A stretch of DNA of 64,000 bases from the NCBI GenBank assembly GCA_017468435.1, contig JAFUIP010000015.1:1-64000 (forward strand), in the 5' to 3' direction. The stretch comes from Bacteroidales bacterium. GTDB taxonomy: Bacteria > Bacteroidota > Bacteroidia > Bacteroidales > UBA1402. Both the position numbers and the translations under genes were made by a program. This document shows positions 53,335 to 63,371 of this stretch, one piece after another. Every line of letters starts with the position of its first letter. Positions within the stretch are counted from its first letter, which is position 1. Under the pieces are notes generated by a model. The model did no database searches and was not told the origin of the DNA. It saw only the letters and a program-made list of their open reading frames with translations.

Positions 53335-56241
53335 TTAACGAACACCCCAAACCACGTTATCACGCGGATTCTGACGCTGCTCGTACTTGAGGTCTTGCAA
53401 CATGCCGGACTTCACACGAATGGAGAAGTTGTACGATTTGTAACGTCCGATAGGAATGAAACTGGCCGAGAGCACCCAACAGTGCAAGTCGCGGGAAACA
53501 CTGCAGTTCATGGTAGATAATTGCTTAGTGTCGAAGTTGTAACTGCTTGAGCAATTGAATTTCCATTTGTCGGTAAGCGAGAGATTTCCGTTGAAACTGA
53601 GGTTGTGCGTCAGCTTGTGGTCGTATTCCAAACGTTCCTTGTTGAAGTTGGAACGCGCATAACGCACCGTGTAACTCAGCGAGAAGCTCCAAGGCATGGT
53701 ATACGGCTTGTACAGCGCCTCTTCCGGATCGACTTTTTCCTCGGGAGGCGCAGCTGTTCCGGGCGCAGCACCATCGGCAGAGAAACCACCGCCGGCATCC
53801 GAACTGCCCGAAGACGCATCGGCCGACTTTTCTTTCTTCTTGAAGGTATCGTTGTTGATGGTGTACGAGAACGAAGTTCCCGTGCTGATGAGACGTCCCG
53901 GAATGCCGTATTTCTCAAACTGAGTCACATTCACGCGCACCGGATTGCCCGCACTGTTCAGCTGATAGGTATAAGGATCGAAGGCTCCGCTCAGGTTCAA
54001 GGTATATTTCGGACCAAATTTGATACGGATATTGGCCGAGATATTGCTCCAATTCAAGCTATCGGCCGCCAAATTGTACGAGGTTCCAAAAGAAAAGTTA
54101 TCGATCAGACTGATTTTCTTGAAGGCATTCTCTTCGGTGGTATCCTTATCGTTTCTCACCTTCATTTCCAGGTTGTTGGCCACATTGAAGTTGATGGAGC
54201 CCGACTTTCCGCTTCCCGGCGTGCCGTACAGAGAATTCTGGAAATGCGAATAGGTATGCTTTTGTTCCTTGCCCGAAGCGTCCACATACTCAATGGTTTC
54301 GTAATAGCCATAACGTTCTTCGCCAAAGTCAGGACGATACGAGAACGAAACCGAAGGCGTCAAGACGTGACGAATCATATTTACCTTGGTGCCAAAGAGT
54401 TGAGGCAGGGGTTGGAAATAACCGTAGAGTTTGGTCGAAGCGCTCACGCTGGCATTGTAATCCCATACGCGATGAAAGCCCCAAACCGTATCAGCCATGA
54501 TGCGATCTACTTCCGGATCGTAGTATTTGTCGGTGCGATTCGTGTACCAACGCTCTGTGTATGAGAACGAAGGCGTCACATTGATATAGTTGAGCAGCGT
54601 AAAGGTGGCACTCACGGGAATGCTGTGCTTCATGCCGTTACGCCAATCTTTGATGAGCGACTTATTGAAGAAATCGTATTCTTTCACTTCGGCAATGCTA
54701 TTGGCCAAAGTTCCCGAATAACTCATGCTGATTTTTTCGTAAAAACGTTCTTTTCCAACGGCTTCCTTACGTTTGAAGGGATAAAAACGCGACACGCTCA
54801 AACTCATGTTGGGCAAGGAAACCGTCAAGGTGGAGTCTTTGCTACGCTGGGTCACGCTGGCGCTGGCGCTGATACTGAGCGGGAAATTCGGAAAACGCTG
54901 CGAGAAGTTGATGCTGGAGCTCTTGGTATTCTGCGCGAAAGCATCGGGATTGTAGTAAGAATTCAAATCGTTGCGCGAGTAGCCGCTGGTGGCGAAATTC
55001 ACCGAGGCCGAGAACGAACGATAAGGATTGGCTTTGGCATCTTGCGCATGGCTCCAGGTCACACTCATGTTGGACGATTCCGAATAATCGGGCAAACCTT
55101 TTTCGCTATTGGCCGTCAAGAGGTACGAGAAGGCTAAATTTCCGGAGAATTTGTATCGCTTGCGATAATTGCTTCGCGCCTTCACGCCCCAAGAGCCCTT
55201 GGTATAATATTCCCCCGTCAGAGCAAGGTCCATGTAATCGCTCATGGCAAAATAATAGCCACCGTCTCTCAGATAAAAACCGCGCGACATTTCATCGCCA
55301 TAGGTAGGCGTGATGATTCCCGATGAATATTCCGAACTGAAAGGGAAATAGCCAAATGGCACCACCAAGGGCAGATGCACATCTTCCACCACCAAATGCG
55401 CCGGTCCGGTGACGATGTTTTTGCCGGGACGCACCTTGGCCTTGCTCAGTTCCAGATAGAAATGCGGATGCTCGTGATCTTCGCAAGTGGTATATTTTCC
55501 GTCGGTCATGAACATGGCATCGTCGTCCATCTTTTTGGTACGGCCACTCACCACATAACCTTCGCCCTGCTGAGTCACCACATTGGAGATGATACCTTTC
55601 TGCGTGACAAAATTATACTTCAAATCGCGACTTTCATATTCGCCGCTCTTGTCTTTGAAAATGGGGTTTCCGCTGACATTTCCGACAGAATCTTTCAGCC
55701 CGACGGCAAAAATGGTGGAGCTGTCCATGTTCATCACGATGTAGCCGCCCGAAAGGTCCATCTCTCCGTAAAGCACCTTGCCGTCTTTGTAGAGATGAGC
55801 CGTTCCGCCGGCGCTGAAAGTCATGGAATCCACCGCCTCGAAAGTGATGATTTCGGTTAGTTCGGCCATGTCGTTTTTCTTGGGTTTGGCCGTGCTGTCG
55901 GCGGCGGCAAGCGAAGTGCTGTCGGATGAAGCCGCAAATTGAGTGCTGTCTGTCGCAGCAAGAGCGGTAGTATCGGCAGGCAACGCAAACGAGGCAATAT
56001 CGGCAGGCGACGCTGAGGAAGTTTCATCGATAATAGCAAATCCTGCGGCATCGGTCGCCGTTTCGCGAGTGTTTGCAGTCGCCGTTTCACGAGTGTTTGC
56101 GGTCGCCGTTTCGCGGATGGCAAAGGCCGGAGAATCCAGTTTGGTTTGGGCGCAAAGCGGTGCAACAACAGAGAGCATCAACAGCGTGACACCCATCCAT
56201 CGCCAAAAAGCATTCATTATACCGCTCGCGTGTTTTTTCAT
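53335..56241 (-). CDS. LptD-like outer-membrane LPS-assembly protein
   Basis: I start at the ATG at 56241 (MKKHASGIMNAFW), giving 968 residues; the ATG at 56217 is an alternative. A TAATTTTG -7 box lies at 56260-56267 on the minus strand. A signal peptide ends near PLCAQ. An N-terminal low-complexity linker holds three RETATAN-type repeats and many Ala-Asp-Ser-Thr residues. An OstA-like segment (around residues 150-300: YKDGKVLYGEMDLSGG, GEGYVVSGRTKKMDD) leads into a beta-barrel of alternating aromatic strands ending YEQRQNPRDNVVWGVR. Bacteroidota LptD is divergent and long. Its job is to insert LPS in the outer membrane; the paired LptE is not seen here. Confidence 0.72.
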   Translation of the reverse strand: MKKHASGIMNAFWRWMGVTLLMLSVVAPLCAQTKLDSPAFAIRETATANTRETATANTRETATDAAGFAIIDETSSASPADIASFALPADTTALAATDSTQFAASSDSTSLAAADSTAKPKKNDMAELTEIITFEAVDSMTFSAGGTAHLYKDGKVLYGEMDLSGGYIVMNMDSSTIFAVGLKDSVGNVSGNPIFKDKSGEYESRDLKYNFVTQKGIISNVVTQQGEGYVVSGRTKKMDDDAMFMTDGKYTTCEDHEHPHFYLELSKAKVRPGKNIVTGPAHLVVEDVHLPLVVPFGYFPFSSEYSSGIITPTYGDEMSRGFYLRDGGYYFAMSDYMDLALTGEYYTKGSWGVKARSNYRKRYKFSGNLAFSYLLTANSEKGLPDYSESSNMSVTWSHAQDAKANPYRSFSASVNFATSGYSRNDLNSYYNPDAFAQNTKSSSINFSQRFPNFPLSISASASVTQRSKDSTLTVSLPNMSLSVSRFYPFKRKEAVGKERFYEKISMSYSGTLANSIAEVKEYDFFNKSLIKDWRNGMKHSIPVSATFTLLNYINVTPSFSYTERWYTNRTDKYYDPEVDRIMADTVWGFHRVWDYNASVSASTKLYGYFQPLPQLFGTKVNMIRHVLTPSVSFSYRPDFGEERYGYYETIEYVDASGKEQKHTYSHFQNSLYGTPGSGKSGSINFNVANNLEMKVRNDKDTTEENAFKKISLIDNFSFGTSYNLAADSLNWSNISANIRIKFGPKYTLNLSGAFDPYTYQLNSAGNPVRVNVTQFEKYGIPGRLISTGTSFSYTINNDTFKKKEKSADASSGSSDAGGGFSADGAAPGTAAPPEEKVDPEEALYKPYTMPWSFSLSYTVRYARSNFNKERLEYDHKLTHNLSFNGNLSLTDKWKFNCSSSYNFDTKQLSTMNCSVSRDLHCWVLSASFIPIGRYKSYNFSIRVKSGMLQDLKYEQRQNPRDNVVWGVR
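56054..56115 (-). repeat. 24-bp tandem repeats in the LptD-like N-terminus
   Basis: Units at 56054-56077 and 56078-56101 differ at two positions, and a third partial unit runs to 56115. They code for eight-residue steps of the kind RETATANT. Because the unit is a multiple of three, copy number can change without a frameshift; the segment lies in the exported linker after the signal peptide. Confidence 0.75.
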
Positions 56242-56282
56242 CCGATTACAATAAGCCGACAAAATTACAACAATGCACGCGA

Positions 56283-56894
56283 TTACAAAAATCTTTCGCA
56301 CCAATTATCGAAGCGATCCAGCGATTCTTGGCCGAATTTCTCCAACTTTGCACGTGCTTGCTGCGGAGTTCTTTCTTGGTCGAGATGGGTTTTCGAGAAA
56401 AACTTATCGGCAAAACAAATCAACTCTTCTTCCAAAGTCTGCGGACTTAAATCTTGTTTGGGCAAAGGCAGGCAACCTTCTTCTATCGCTCTGATGGTCA
56501 AGCCCGTTCCCGTATGACGCTCGCAAACGCGGGCACAAGCTTCCAAGCGAGAGACCAAGCGAGTCGCGTCGCCGTCCAAGCGAGCCGCTGCATCATCTTC
56601 CAGGTGCGCCGCCACGTCCGACGCCAATTCCCGCAACATAGCCGCGCCCAGAACGCCATGTCGAATGTAAGGTTCCGAGCCGAAACAATGAATGGAAGGG
56701 GCATCCACACGCACCACGCCGACATCGTGCAACAAGGCAGCATCTTCGAGCAAAGAGCGGTCAATGGTCCACTGCGGATGACGGTCGGCCAGCCTCAGCG
56801 CAAAATCGGCCACGGCATGACTGTGCAAGTAAACTACCTGATACAAAGCCTCATTGGGATCTATAAAATGATGTAAAATTTCTACGGAATTCAT
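56283..56894 (-). CDS. HD-domain phosphohydrolase
   Basis: This 203-residue protein has YLHSHAVADFALRLAD, then LLEDAALLHDVGVVR with the His-Asp pair, and a later His (ERHTGTGL). This is the HD fold of metal-dependent phosphohydrolases, here of the small HDIG-like kind. The substrate (nucleotide or other) is unknown. The gene lies 41 nt upstream of the LptD-like gene in the same direction and may be co-transcribed. Confidence 0.8.
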   Translation of the reverse strand: MNSVEILHHFIDPNEALYQVVYLHSHAVADFALRLADRHPQWTIDRSLLEDAALLHDVGVVRVDAPSIHCFGSEPYIRHGVLGAAMLRELASDVAAHLEDDAAARLDGDATRLVSRLEACARVCERHTGTGLTIRAIEEGCLPLPKQDLSPQTLEEELICFADKFFSKTHLDQERTPQQARAKLEKFGQESLDRFDNWCERFL

Positions 56895-56981
56895 GCTGTA
56901 TTTTTTTGCAAAGTAAATAAAAATCCATCATTTTTGTCTTCCGAAAATCCTACAACAAGCTCCAAAATTTTTCAAATAAAA

Positions 56982-58178
56982 ATGATGCCGCGTCCGATAT
57001 ATATCAAATCTTTGCTTATATGCCTATTGGCCACCTCAACGCTGTTTTGTTCCTGCCAGCAGCGCCCAAAGACCCAAGGGCAAAGTTGCCAGAAAGTTAT
57101 TTGCGGCGCCGAACAATGCGAGCTGTATTTCCCCTGGCTCAAAGACAAAAAATTCGCCTTGGTAGTGAACCAAACCTCTGTCATTGAAGGAAAAAGCATA
57201 GTCGATAGCCTGTGTTCGGCCGACTTGCGACCTGCTTTTATTTTCGCTCCCGAGCACGGATTTCGCGGCACAGACGATGCCGGCGCCCATGTGGCTGACG
57301 GAAAGGATCTTGCCACCGGTTTGGACATTGTTTCGCTCTACGGGAAAAACAAAAAGCCATCGCCCGCGCAGATGCAAGCTCTCGACTGCATTGTATTTGA
57401 TATTCAGGATGTTGGATGCCGTTTCTACACCTATCTGAGCACTTTGCATTATGTCATGGAGGCCTGCGCCGAAAACGATGTGGAACTGATTGTACTGGAC
57501 CGCCCCAACCCCAACGATTACATAGACGGGCCGCTGCTTGAGGCAGATTGTCGTTCGTTTGTGGGCATGCATCCCATTCCCCTCTTGCACGGCTGCACCT
57601 TGGGCGAAATGGCGCAAATGATCAATGGAGAAGGTTGGATAAACGGACGCTGCCGGCTCCGTGTGGTAAAAGTAAAAAACTGGCAACACGGACAAGCCTA
57701 TTCATTGCCCGTAAAACCCTCGCCCAACCTACCCAACGACCACGCCATTCGCTTGTATCCAAGTCTCTGTCTTTTCGAAGGGACCATCATCAGTGTGGGC
57801 CGCGGCACCAGCACACCTTTCGAAATATTAGGACATCCCGATCCGAAATTCGGTGACTTCCGTTTTACGCCTCGCAGCTTGCCGGGATTCGACAAACATC
57901 CTATGTATCAAGATAAAATCTGTTACGGAGAAGATTTGCGACAAGATACCCTGACAAAATCTTTTTCTTTGAAGTATCTTTGCGCTTTCTTTGAAAAATC
58001 GGGAAAAGACAGTCAATTTTTCAGTCGTGCCGCCTTCTTCGACCTTTTGGCCGGAAATCATTTGCTTCGCCAACAAATACAAGAAGGTCTGAGCGAAGAG
58101 GAAATCCGCCAAAGTTGGGAAAAAGATTTGGTCTCGTACCGACAAATGAGAGAATCATACCTTTTATACGAAGAATAA
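56982..58178 (+). CDS. namZ: DUF1343 lipoprotein, NamZ-like exo-muramidase
   Basis: The ATG pair at 56982/56985 gives 398 residues. A lipobox (SLLICLLATSTLFCSC) predicts a lipoprotein anchored in the inner or outer membrane. The core contains FALVVNQTSV, FAPEHGFRGTDDAG and CIVFDIQDVGCRFYTYLSTL, which mark DUF1343. Members characterised as NamZ release N-acetylmuramic acid from peptidoglycan fragments; Tannerella forsythia and Bacillus examples are known. It is followed 2 nt later by an amidase gene, a cell-wall turnover pair. Confidence 0.82.
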   Translation: MMPRPIYIKSLLICLLATSTLFCSCQQRPKTQGQSCQKVICGAEQCELYFPWLKDKKFALVVNQTSVIEGKSIVDSLCSADLRPAFIFAPEHGFRGTDDAGAHVADGKDLATGLDIVSLYGKNKKPSPAQMQALDCIVFDIQDVGCRFYTYLSTLHYVMEACAENDVELIVLDRPNPNDYIDGPLLEADCRSFVGMHPIPLLHGCTLGEMAQMINGEGWINGRCRLRVVKVKNWQHGQAYSLPVKPSPNLPNDHAIRLYPSLCLFEGTIISVGRGTSTPFEILGHPDPKFGDFRFTPRSLPGFDKHPMYQDKICYGEDLRQDTLTKSFSLKYLCAFFEKSGKDSQFFSRAAFFDLLAGNHLLRQQIQEGLSEEEIRQSWEKDLVSYRQMRESYLLYEE

Positions 58179-58180
58179 AG

Positions 58181-59275
58181 ATGAACTTGCGACAATTTTT
58201 GCTTACTTGCCTGTTTTGCCTGAGCGCATTGAGCCTGGCCGCCAACGATAAAGTGTTCACGGTAGTATTAGATCCCGGCCATGGCGGAAAAGACCCGGGC
58301 GCCTGCGGCAAAAGCAGTTACGAAAAAAACATCGTGCTATCGGTGGCACAGAAAGTGGGCAAAAAACTCAAAGACACCTACGGCAACGACATCAAGGTGG
58401 TATATACACGCAACAGCGACGTCTTTATCGAACTGGAACGACGCGCACGCATTGCCAACGACGCGCACGCCGACATCTTCATCTCCATCCACACCGACGC
58501 CGTCGATAAAAGCAGCGTGTATGGCGCCAGCACTTTCACCATGGGTATGAGCAAGGAAAGTTCCAACTTGGAAGTGGCCAAGCGCGAAAACAGCGTTATG
58601 TTGCTGGAAGACAACTTCGAAGAACGTTATGCCGGCTTCGACCCATCGTCGGTGGAATCGTACATTATTTTCGAACTGATGCAAGACATCAACATGGAAA
58701 ACAGCATCAGCTTAGCCAAGGGTATTCAAGACCAACTCATTGGAAAAAAGCGACATAACAGAGGCGTCAGACAGGCTCCCTATTGGGTGTTGCATCGCAC
58801 GAGCATGCCCGCCGTCTTGGTGGAACTCGGATTCATCTCCAACCCCGAAGAAGAACGCTACATGAAGAGCAGCAAGGGCCAGGAAGAACTCTCCGACTGC
58901 ATCTACAAAGCCATCTGCCGATACAAGAAAAGCAGCGATAACAAAAGCAGTGCCGTAAGGAACGTGCAAGCAAGCGTTTCTGAGACGCCCACCGCCGACA
59001 AAACTCCGACACATGGCATCAGTTTCCAGGTACAGATTTTGGTTTCAAAAAGCATTTTAAAAGATAACGACAAGCAATTCAAGGGTTTAAAAGACATTTC
59101 CTACTATACGGACAACAATTTGTATAAATATACCAGCGGATCATTCGCCAGCGAACAGGAAGCCATTGCGCATAGAAAAAAGATAAAAGGCTTATTCTCA
59201 GACTCTTTTGTGGTAGCCATCAAAGACGGAAAACGTATTTCCATGGAACAGGCTCGTAAAGAAGTGTTAAAGTGA
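58181..59275 (+). CDS. N-acetylmuramoyl-L-alanine amidase, secreted
   Basis: I start at the ATG at 58181 (MNLRQFLLTCLFCLSALSLAAND), giving 364 residues with a signal peptide. The amidase_3 zinc site is present: VLDPGHGGKDPG (His), EKNIVL (Glu), ISIHTDAV (His) and a later Glu in LVELGFISN. The C-terminal 90 residues (FQVQILVSKSIL... SGSFASEQEA) look like a SPOR domain that targets septal glycan. It cleaves the stem peptide from MurNAc in the periplasm. Operon with the NamZ-like gene. Confidence 0.88.
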   Translation: MNLRQFLLTCLFCLSALSLAANDKVFTVVLDPGHGGKDPGACGKSSYEKNIVLSVAQKVGKKLKDTYGNDIKVVYTRNSDVFIELERRARIANDAHADIFISIHTDAVDKSSVYGASTFTMGMSKESSNLEVAKRENSVMLLEDNFEERYAGFDPSSVESYIIFELMQDINMENSISLAKGIQDQLIGKKRHNRGVRQAPYWVLHRTSMPAVLVELGFISNPEEERYMKSSKGQEELSDCIYKAICRYKKSSDNKSSAVRNVQASVSETPTADKTPTHGISFQVQILVSKSILKDNDKQFKGLKDISYYTDNNLYKYTSGSFASEQEAIAHRKKIKGLFSDSFVVAIKDGKRISMEQARKEVLK

Positions 59276-59666
59276 ACCAAAGTGTACTGATTAAGATTTG
59301 CATATTAATTCACTCTATAATATCTTATTGAAGAATTAATATAAAGATAACACCACCTCGCAGATGCCTTTGGCTAAATGATTTGCGAGTTCAACTGCCA
59401 AAAAAGGCGCCCAAAACTGACAAAATTACAAAGTGCTGAAAGATAGCGCATTATGATTTTTTAACATAGCTACAAATCTGTTTATCAGCAAATTAACTCT
59501 AAGTCGCTCATTTCAAAGAGATTCCATTTTTACAAAAATTTTGACAACTTTATGCATTTGCAGATTAACTTTTTTTGAGAGAAATTTGCAACACTTTTTC
59601 GCCCTTGAAAATCGGGAGTGATAACAAAACAATCTCTTTATTTCCGAAACAAAAAATTTAGCAAAC
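59276..59666. other. 391-bp AT-rich gap before dnaA, no DnaA boxes seen
   Basis: I searched this gap for TTATNCACA-type DnaA boxes and found none convincing; the nearest is TTTATCAGCA. An 8-bp inverted repeat ATTAATTC/GAATTAAT (59304-59311 and 59333-59340) may be a weak terminator for the amidase gene. The region is AT-rich and would hold the dnaA promoter, but no clear TAnnTTTG box was seen. An origin here is possible but unsupported. Confidence 0.4.
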
Positions 59667-61013
59667 GTGGAGCTGTCTAAAGCACAAATATGGGACAAAT
59701 GTCTGAGCATTATCAAGGATAATGTGTCGGATGATGCGTTTGTTAAGTGGTTTAAACCCATTGTTTCCATAAAATATCAAGACGATTGCCTTTGGATTCA
59801 GGTTCCGACTCATTTCTACATTGAGCAAATTGAGGAACAATATTCCGATTTGATAGGAAAGACGCTCAACCGCGTTTGTGGCAAACCTACCAAACTGATG
59901 TATCAGGTGCAGATTTCCGATACTCAGGTAAACATTTCCACCGAGAATAGGCAAAAGAACCAACTAGCTCCCAAGGCCGAGCTAGACCCTCAATTGCTGA
60001 GAAACCTTACTTTCAGCAATTTTGTTGAAGGAGAAAGCAATCGTTTGGCTCGTACGGCCGGTGTGTCCATTGCCAACAATCCGGGAAAGAATATTTTCAA
60101 TCCGCTCTTCGTGTACGGAAAATCGGGTGTGGGTAAAACGCACCTGTTGCATGCCATCGGTAATGCCAGCGTAGAGCAGAATCCGAGAGCCCGCGTGTTG
60201 TATGTTTCTTCTCATGTGTTCCAGGTGCAGTATTCGCAAGCCTATTTGCAGAACAAAATCAACGACTTCATACATTTCTACCAGAGTGTGGATGTATTGC
60301 TCATAGATGACGTGCACGAGTTGTCGGGAAAGACCGGTACGCAAAACGTGTTCTTCCATATCTTCAACCACTTGCATCAGATGGGCAAGCAGATTGTGTT
60401 CACCTGCGACCGCGCGCCCAAGGATCTCGTGGGCATGGAAGACCGCCTGCTGACCCGTTTCAAATGGGGATTGACAGCCGAAATGCGTCAACCGGATTAC
60501 CAGTTGCGCATAGACATCTTGCGCCAAAAAATGCAACAGAATGGTTTGGAACTTCCCGACGAAGTGGTGGAATACATTGCGCGCCATGCCAAAGACAATG
60601 TACGAGACTTGGAAGGCATCCTCACCTCGCTTTTTGCCCACTCCATCATCGAAGGAAGAAACACCGACCTGAAGCTTTGCCGCGAAGTGGTGGAAAATTC
60701 CATCCAGGTATTCGACGAAGAAAAACTCTCGGTGGAAAGCATCGAAGAAGAAGTTTGCCGTTATTATCACTTGGACAAGACCACTTTGCATTCGCGTTCC
60801 AAGAAGCAAGAAGTGGCCCGCGCCCGTCAAGTGGCTATGTTCCTTTCGAAAAAACACACCGACAAATCTTATGCTTACATCGGCGAAGTGATGGGCAACC
60901 GCAACCATGCCACCGTTATCCATGCCTGCAAATTGGTGGAACAAAGTCTCGACCTCGACAAGGCCTTACACAACGACGTTCAAAAAATCGAAAGCGCTTT
61001 GGCTTTACTGTAA
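59667..61013 (+). CDS. dnaA: Chromosomal replication initiator DnaA
   Basis: A GTG start at 59667 gives 448 residues (MELSKAQIWDKCLSIIKDNV). Domain I is residues 1-90; AAA+ Walker A is FVYGKSGVGKTHLL near 150-163; Walker B is LLIDDVHEL near 212. The C-terminal helix-turn-helix ends with MGNRNHATVIHACK, the DnaA-box recognition signature. It binds origin boxes and loads the helicase. No dnaN or recF neighbour follows here, as is common in Bacteroidales. Confidence 0.95.
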   Translation: MELSKAQIWDKCLSIIKDNVSDDAFVKWFKPIVSIKYQDDCLWIQVPTHFYIEQIEEQYSDLIGKTLNRVCGKPTKLMYQVQISDTQVNISTENRQKNQLAPKAELDPQLLRNLTFSNFVEGESNRLARTAGVSIANNPGKNIFNPLFVYGKSGVGKTHLLHAIGNASVEQNPRARVLYVSSHVFQVQYSQAYLQNKINDFIHFYQSVDVLLIDDVHELSGKTGTQNVFFHIFNHLHQMGKQIVFTCDRAPKDLVGMEDRLLTRFKWGLTAEMRQPDYQLRIDILRQKMQQNGLELPDEVVEYIARHAKDNVRDLEGILTSLFAHSIIEGRNTDLKLCREVVENSIQVFDEEKLSVESIEEEVCRYYHLDKTTLHSRSKKQEVARARQVAMFLSKKHTDKSYAYIGEVMGNRNHATVIHACKLVEQSLDLDKALHNDVQKIESALALL

Positions 61014-61049
61014 AAAAACTTAGATTTGCGCCAAATTAAGGCTATTTCT

Positions 61050-63371
61050 ATGTTAAAACGATTTCTCATTCTCATTGAATGCTGCTTTGTTGTGCTTTGC
61101 CACGCAGCGCATCCCTCTTACGACAGTACCATCGACAGTTTGCGCATGTCCATGCCCGAATTCGATTGCCGACACGGATTTTACCAAGAAGCTTTCGACG
61201 TGAGTATCAACGCCAAACCGCAAGGTGCCATTGTCATGTACACCACCGACGGCAGCGAACCCTCGGAAAACAACGGAACACGCTACACCAAGCCCATTCG
61301 CGTGGAAAAGACCACCGTGCTGCGTGCCTGCGTGCTGAAAAGCGGAGAATGCGAATACGACAGCCGCATTGCCACCGTCACTTATCTATTTCTCGAAGAT
61401 ATTATCAACCAAGGAGAAAGCATAGAAGGCTATCCCGACAAATGGGGCCCTTACTCGCAAATAAGCGGCACAGCCAAGGCAGACTACGGCATGGATCCTG
61501 AACTGACCGCCACAAGCGCGCAAAGAGACAGCATCATCAAGGGTTTCCTCTCTTTGCCGGCCGTGAGCATAGTCACCGAAAAGGATTATATCTTCAACCA
61601 CGAAAACGATTCGGAAAGGGGCGGCATCTATATTTACACCGACCCGCCAACAGGTTATCCCAAAGCACAAGTAAAGGATCCGGGCACCAAATGGCTGCGT
61701 CCCACTTCGGTGGAATTTTTCGATGCCGCGGGAGAACTGTCCATCCAGGCCGATTGCGGATTGCGTTTGCATGGTGGCCACAGTCGTCTCGCCGAGAAAT
61801 CGCCTAAGCACGGATTTCGTTTGGTGTTCAAAGAAAAATACGGAAAGAAGAAGCTGAAAGCCAATATCTTCGGAGAAACGCAGGCCAAGAAGCTCGATAA
61901 TATCGTGCTGCGCGGCGGCTTCTGCAACACCTGGATTCACGCCAATCACGTGGAAAGAGGCAAAGCCTTGTACACACGCGACTCTTGGGCCAAAGAAGTG
62001 CAAGCAGCCATGGGTCATCCCCACTCGCATCAACGTTTTGCGCACTTGTTCATCAATGGCATTTATTGGGGCATGTACAACATCACCGAACGCATAGACG
62101 AAGGCTGGTGCGAAGAATATTTGGGCGGTTACGACACCGACTACGACGTTATCAAGGTAGAAGACAATCCGCAGAGCGTGGTGGCCAATAGCGGCACCAT
62201 GGCCAATTGGGAAGCCCTTTTTGCGTTCAGCGAGGCCCAGGCAAGCGAAAGCAACTACCAGGAAATAGAACGCCTGCTCGACATAGAAAATTTCATCGAC
62301 TACATGATCATCAACATTTACGGCGGCAACACCGACTGGGATCGTCACAATTGGCTGGCCGTCTATAATGCCATCGAGCCGAACGAAGGATTCAAGATGC
62401 TTTGCTGGGATTCCGAACACGTGCTGAAAGACCTGAACCAGGATGTCGGTCTGGGAGAAATGCGCGATCTTTGCCCGAGCACGCTGATGCAGAACCTGTT
62501 GAAGTATCCCGAATTCTGCCGTTTGGTAGGCGACCGCATTCAAAGACAATGTTATCAGGACGGCCCGCTGGAGCCAGAAAACACCCGAAAAATATGGCTG
62601 CGACTTTCCGAAGAAATTTCATCGGCCTTGCATTGCGAAGCAGCCCGCTGGGGCGATTACAGACGCGATGTTCATTCGTGGAAATCAAGTCCTTACGAAT
62701 TGTACACCAAGGAAACGCATTATAATCCCTTGCAAAAGGATATGTTGGAAAACATTCTGCCCTATCGTCGCGATGTGTTTGTCAATCAGATGAAAGCCCG
62801 CGGATTATTTCCTGAGATTCAGGCGCCAGTCATTTACCTGAACGAGGAAGTGTATAAGGGACAAGCCATTTTCCAAAGCGACATCATCAGCCTCGACTGC
62901 GAATCGGGCGACATTTATTATAGTTTGGATGGAAAGGATCCCGTGGAATGGGATGCCGATGGAAACGGACAGGTATCGGCCACGGCCAAGAAATATATGC
63001 GCCAGGAATTCATGCTCGAAGTGGATAGCTTTTGCCTGATGGCCCGCGTACAGAAAAACGGCAAATGGAGCGCGCTGAGCCAAATAGAGTTGAGCCCACA
63101 GCAGGTACAGACCTCGCTGAAAAGCCCGCAGACGGCTCATCTTTTCGAAACGGAAGCCACCCTCGTTGCCGATGGAGTCATCAGACTGAATGCCTACAGA
63201 AACCGTTTACATATTCGTCTTTTCTCTTGCAGCGGAGCTTGTCTCAGACAATGGCAAACCGAAGGACAAGAACGTCACACACTCGATATCAGCAACTTGC
63301 CGAGCGGCATCTACCTATTGCAAGCCCAAAGCGGACAAGAACAAAAACATGTCAAAATAATTTTACCATAA
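61050..63371 (+). CDS. CotH-domain secreted protein with T9SS sorting tail
   Basis: I start at the ATG at 61050 (MLKRFLILIECCFVVLCHAA), giving 773 residues with a signal peptide. A chitobiase/FN3-like domain (GAIVMYTTDGSEPSENNG) precedes a CotH kinase-like region (RLHGGHSR, then YWGMYNITERIDEGW, and a WDRHNWLAVYN/LCWDSEHV pair). A second YYSLDGKDP-type domain follows. The last 60 residues (LFSCSGACLRQW.. NLPSGIYLLQ) have the shape of a type IX secretion C-terminal sorting domain. CotH proteins phosphorylate coat proteins in Bacillus; the role in Bacteroidota is unknown. It overlaps the next gene by 1 bp. Confidence 0.82.
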   Translation: MLKRFLILIECCFVVLCHAAHPSYDSTIDSLRMSMPEFDCRHGFYQEAFDVSINAKPQGAIVMYTTDGSEPSENNGTRYTKPIRVEKTTVLRACVLKSGECEYDSRIATVTYLFLEDIINQGESIEGYPDKWGPYSQISGTAKADYGMDPELTATSAQRDSIIKGFLSLPAVSIVTEKDYIFNHENDSERGGIYIYTDPPTGYPKAQVKDPGTKWLRPTSVEFFDAAGELSIQADCGLRLHGGHSRLAEKSPKHGFRLVFKEKYGKKKLKANIFGETQAKKLDNIVLRGGFCNTWIHANHVERGKALYTRDSWAKEVQAAMGHPHSHQRFAHLFINGIYWGMYNITERIDEGWCEEYLGGYDTDYDVIKVEDNPQSVVANSGTMANWEALFAFSEAQASESNYQEIERLLDIENFIDYMIINIYGGNTDWDRHNWLAVYNAIEPNEGFKMLCWDSEHVLKDLNQDVGLGEMRDLCPSTLMQNLLKYPEFCRLVGDRIQRQCYQDGPLEPENTRKIWLRLSEEISSALHCEAARWGDYRRDVHSWKSSPYELYTKETHYNPLQKDMLENILPYRRDVFVNQMKARGLFPEIQAPVIYLNEEVYKGQAIFQSDIISLDCESGDIYYSLDGKDPVEWDADGNGQVSATAKKYMRQEFMLEVDSFCLMARVQKNGKWSALSQIELSPQQVQTSLKSPQTAHLFETEATLVADGVIRLNAYRNRLHIRLFSCSGACLRQWQTEGQERHTLDISNLPSGIYLLQAQSGQEQKHVKIILP

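Noticed and set aside
56054..56115. CRISPR or minisatellite with its own function
   Set aside because: In-frame codons of a linker in the LptD-like gene, without spacers.
59276..59666. Replication origin upstream of dnaA
   Set aside because: No cluster of DnaA boxes was found; the position next to dnaA alone is not enough in Bacteroidales.
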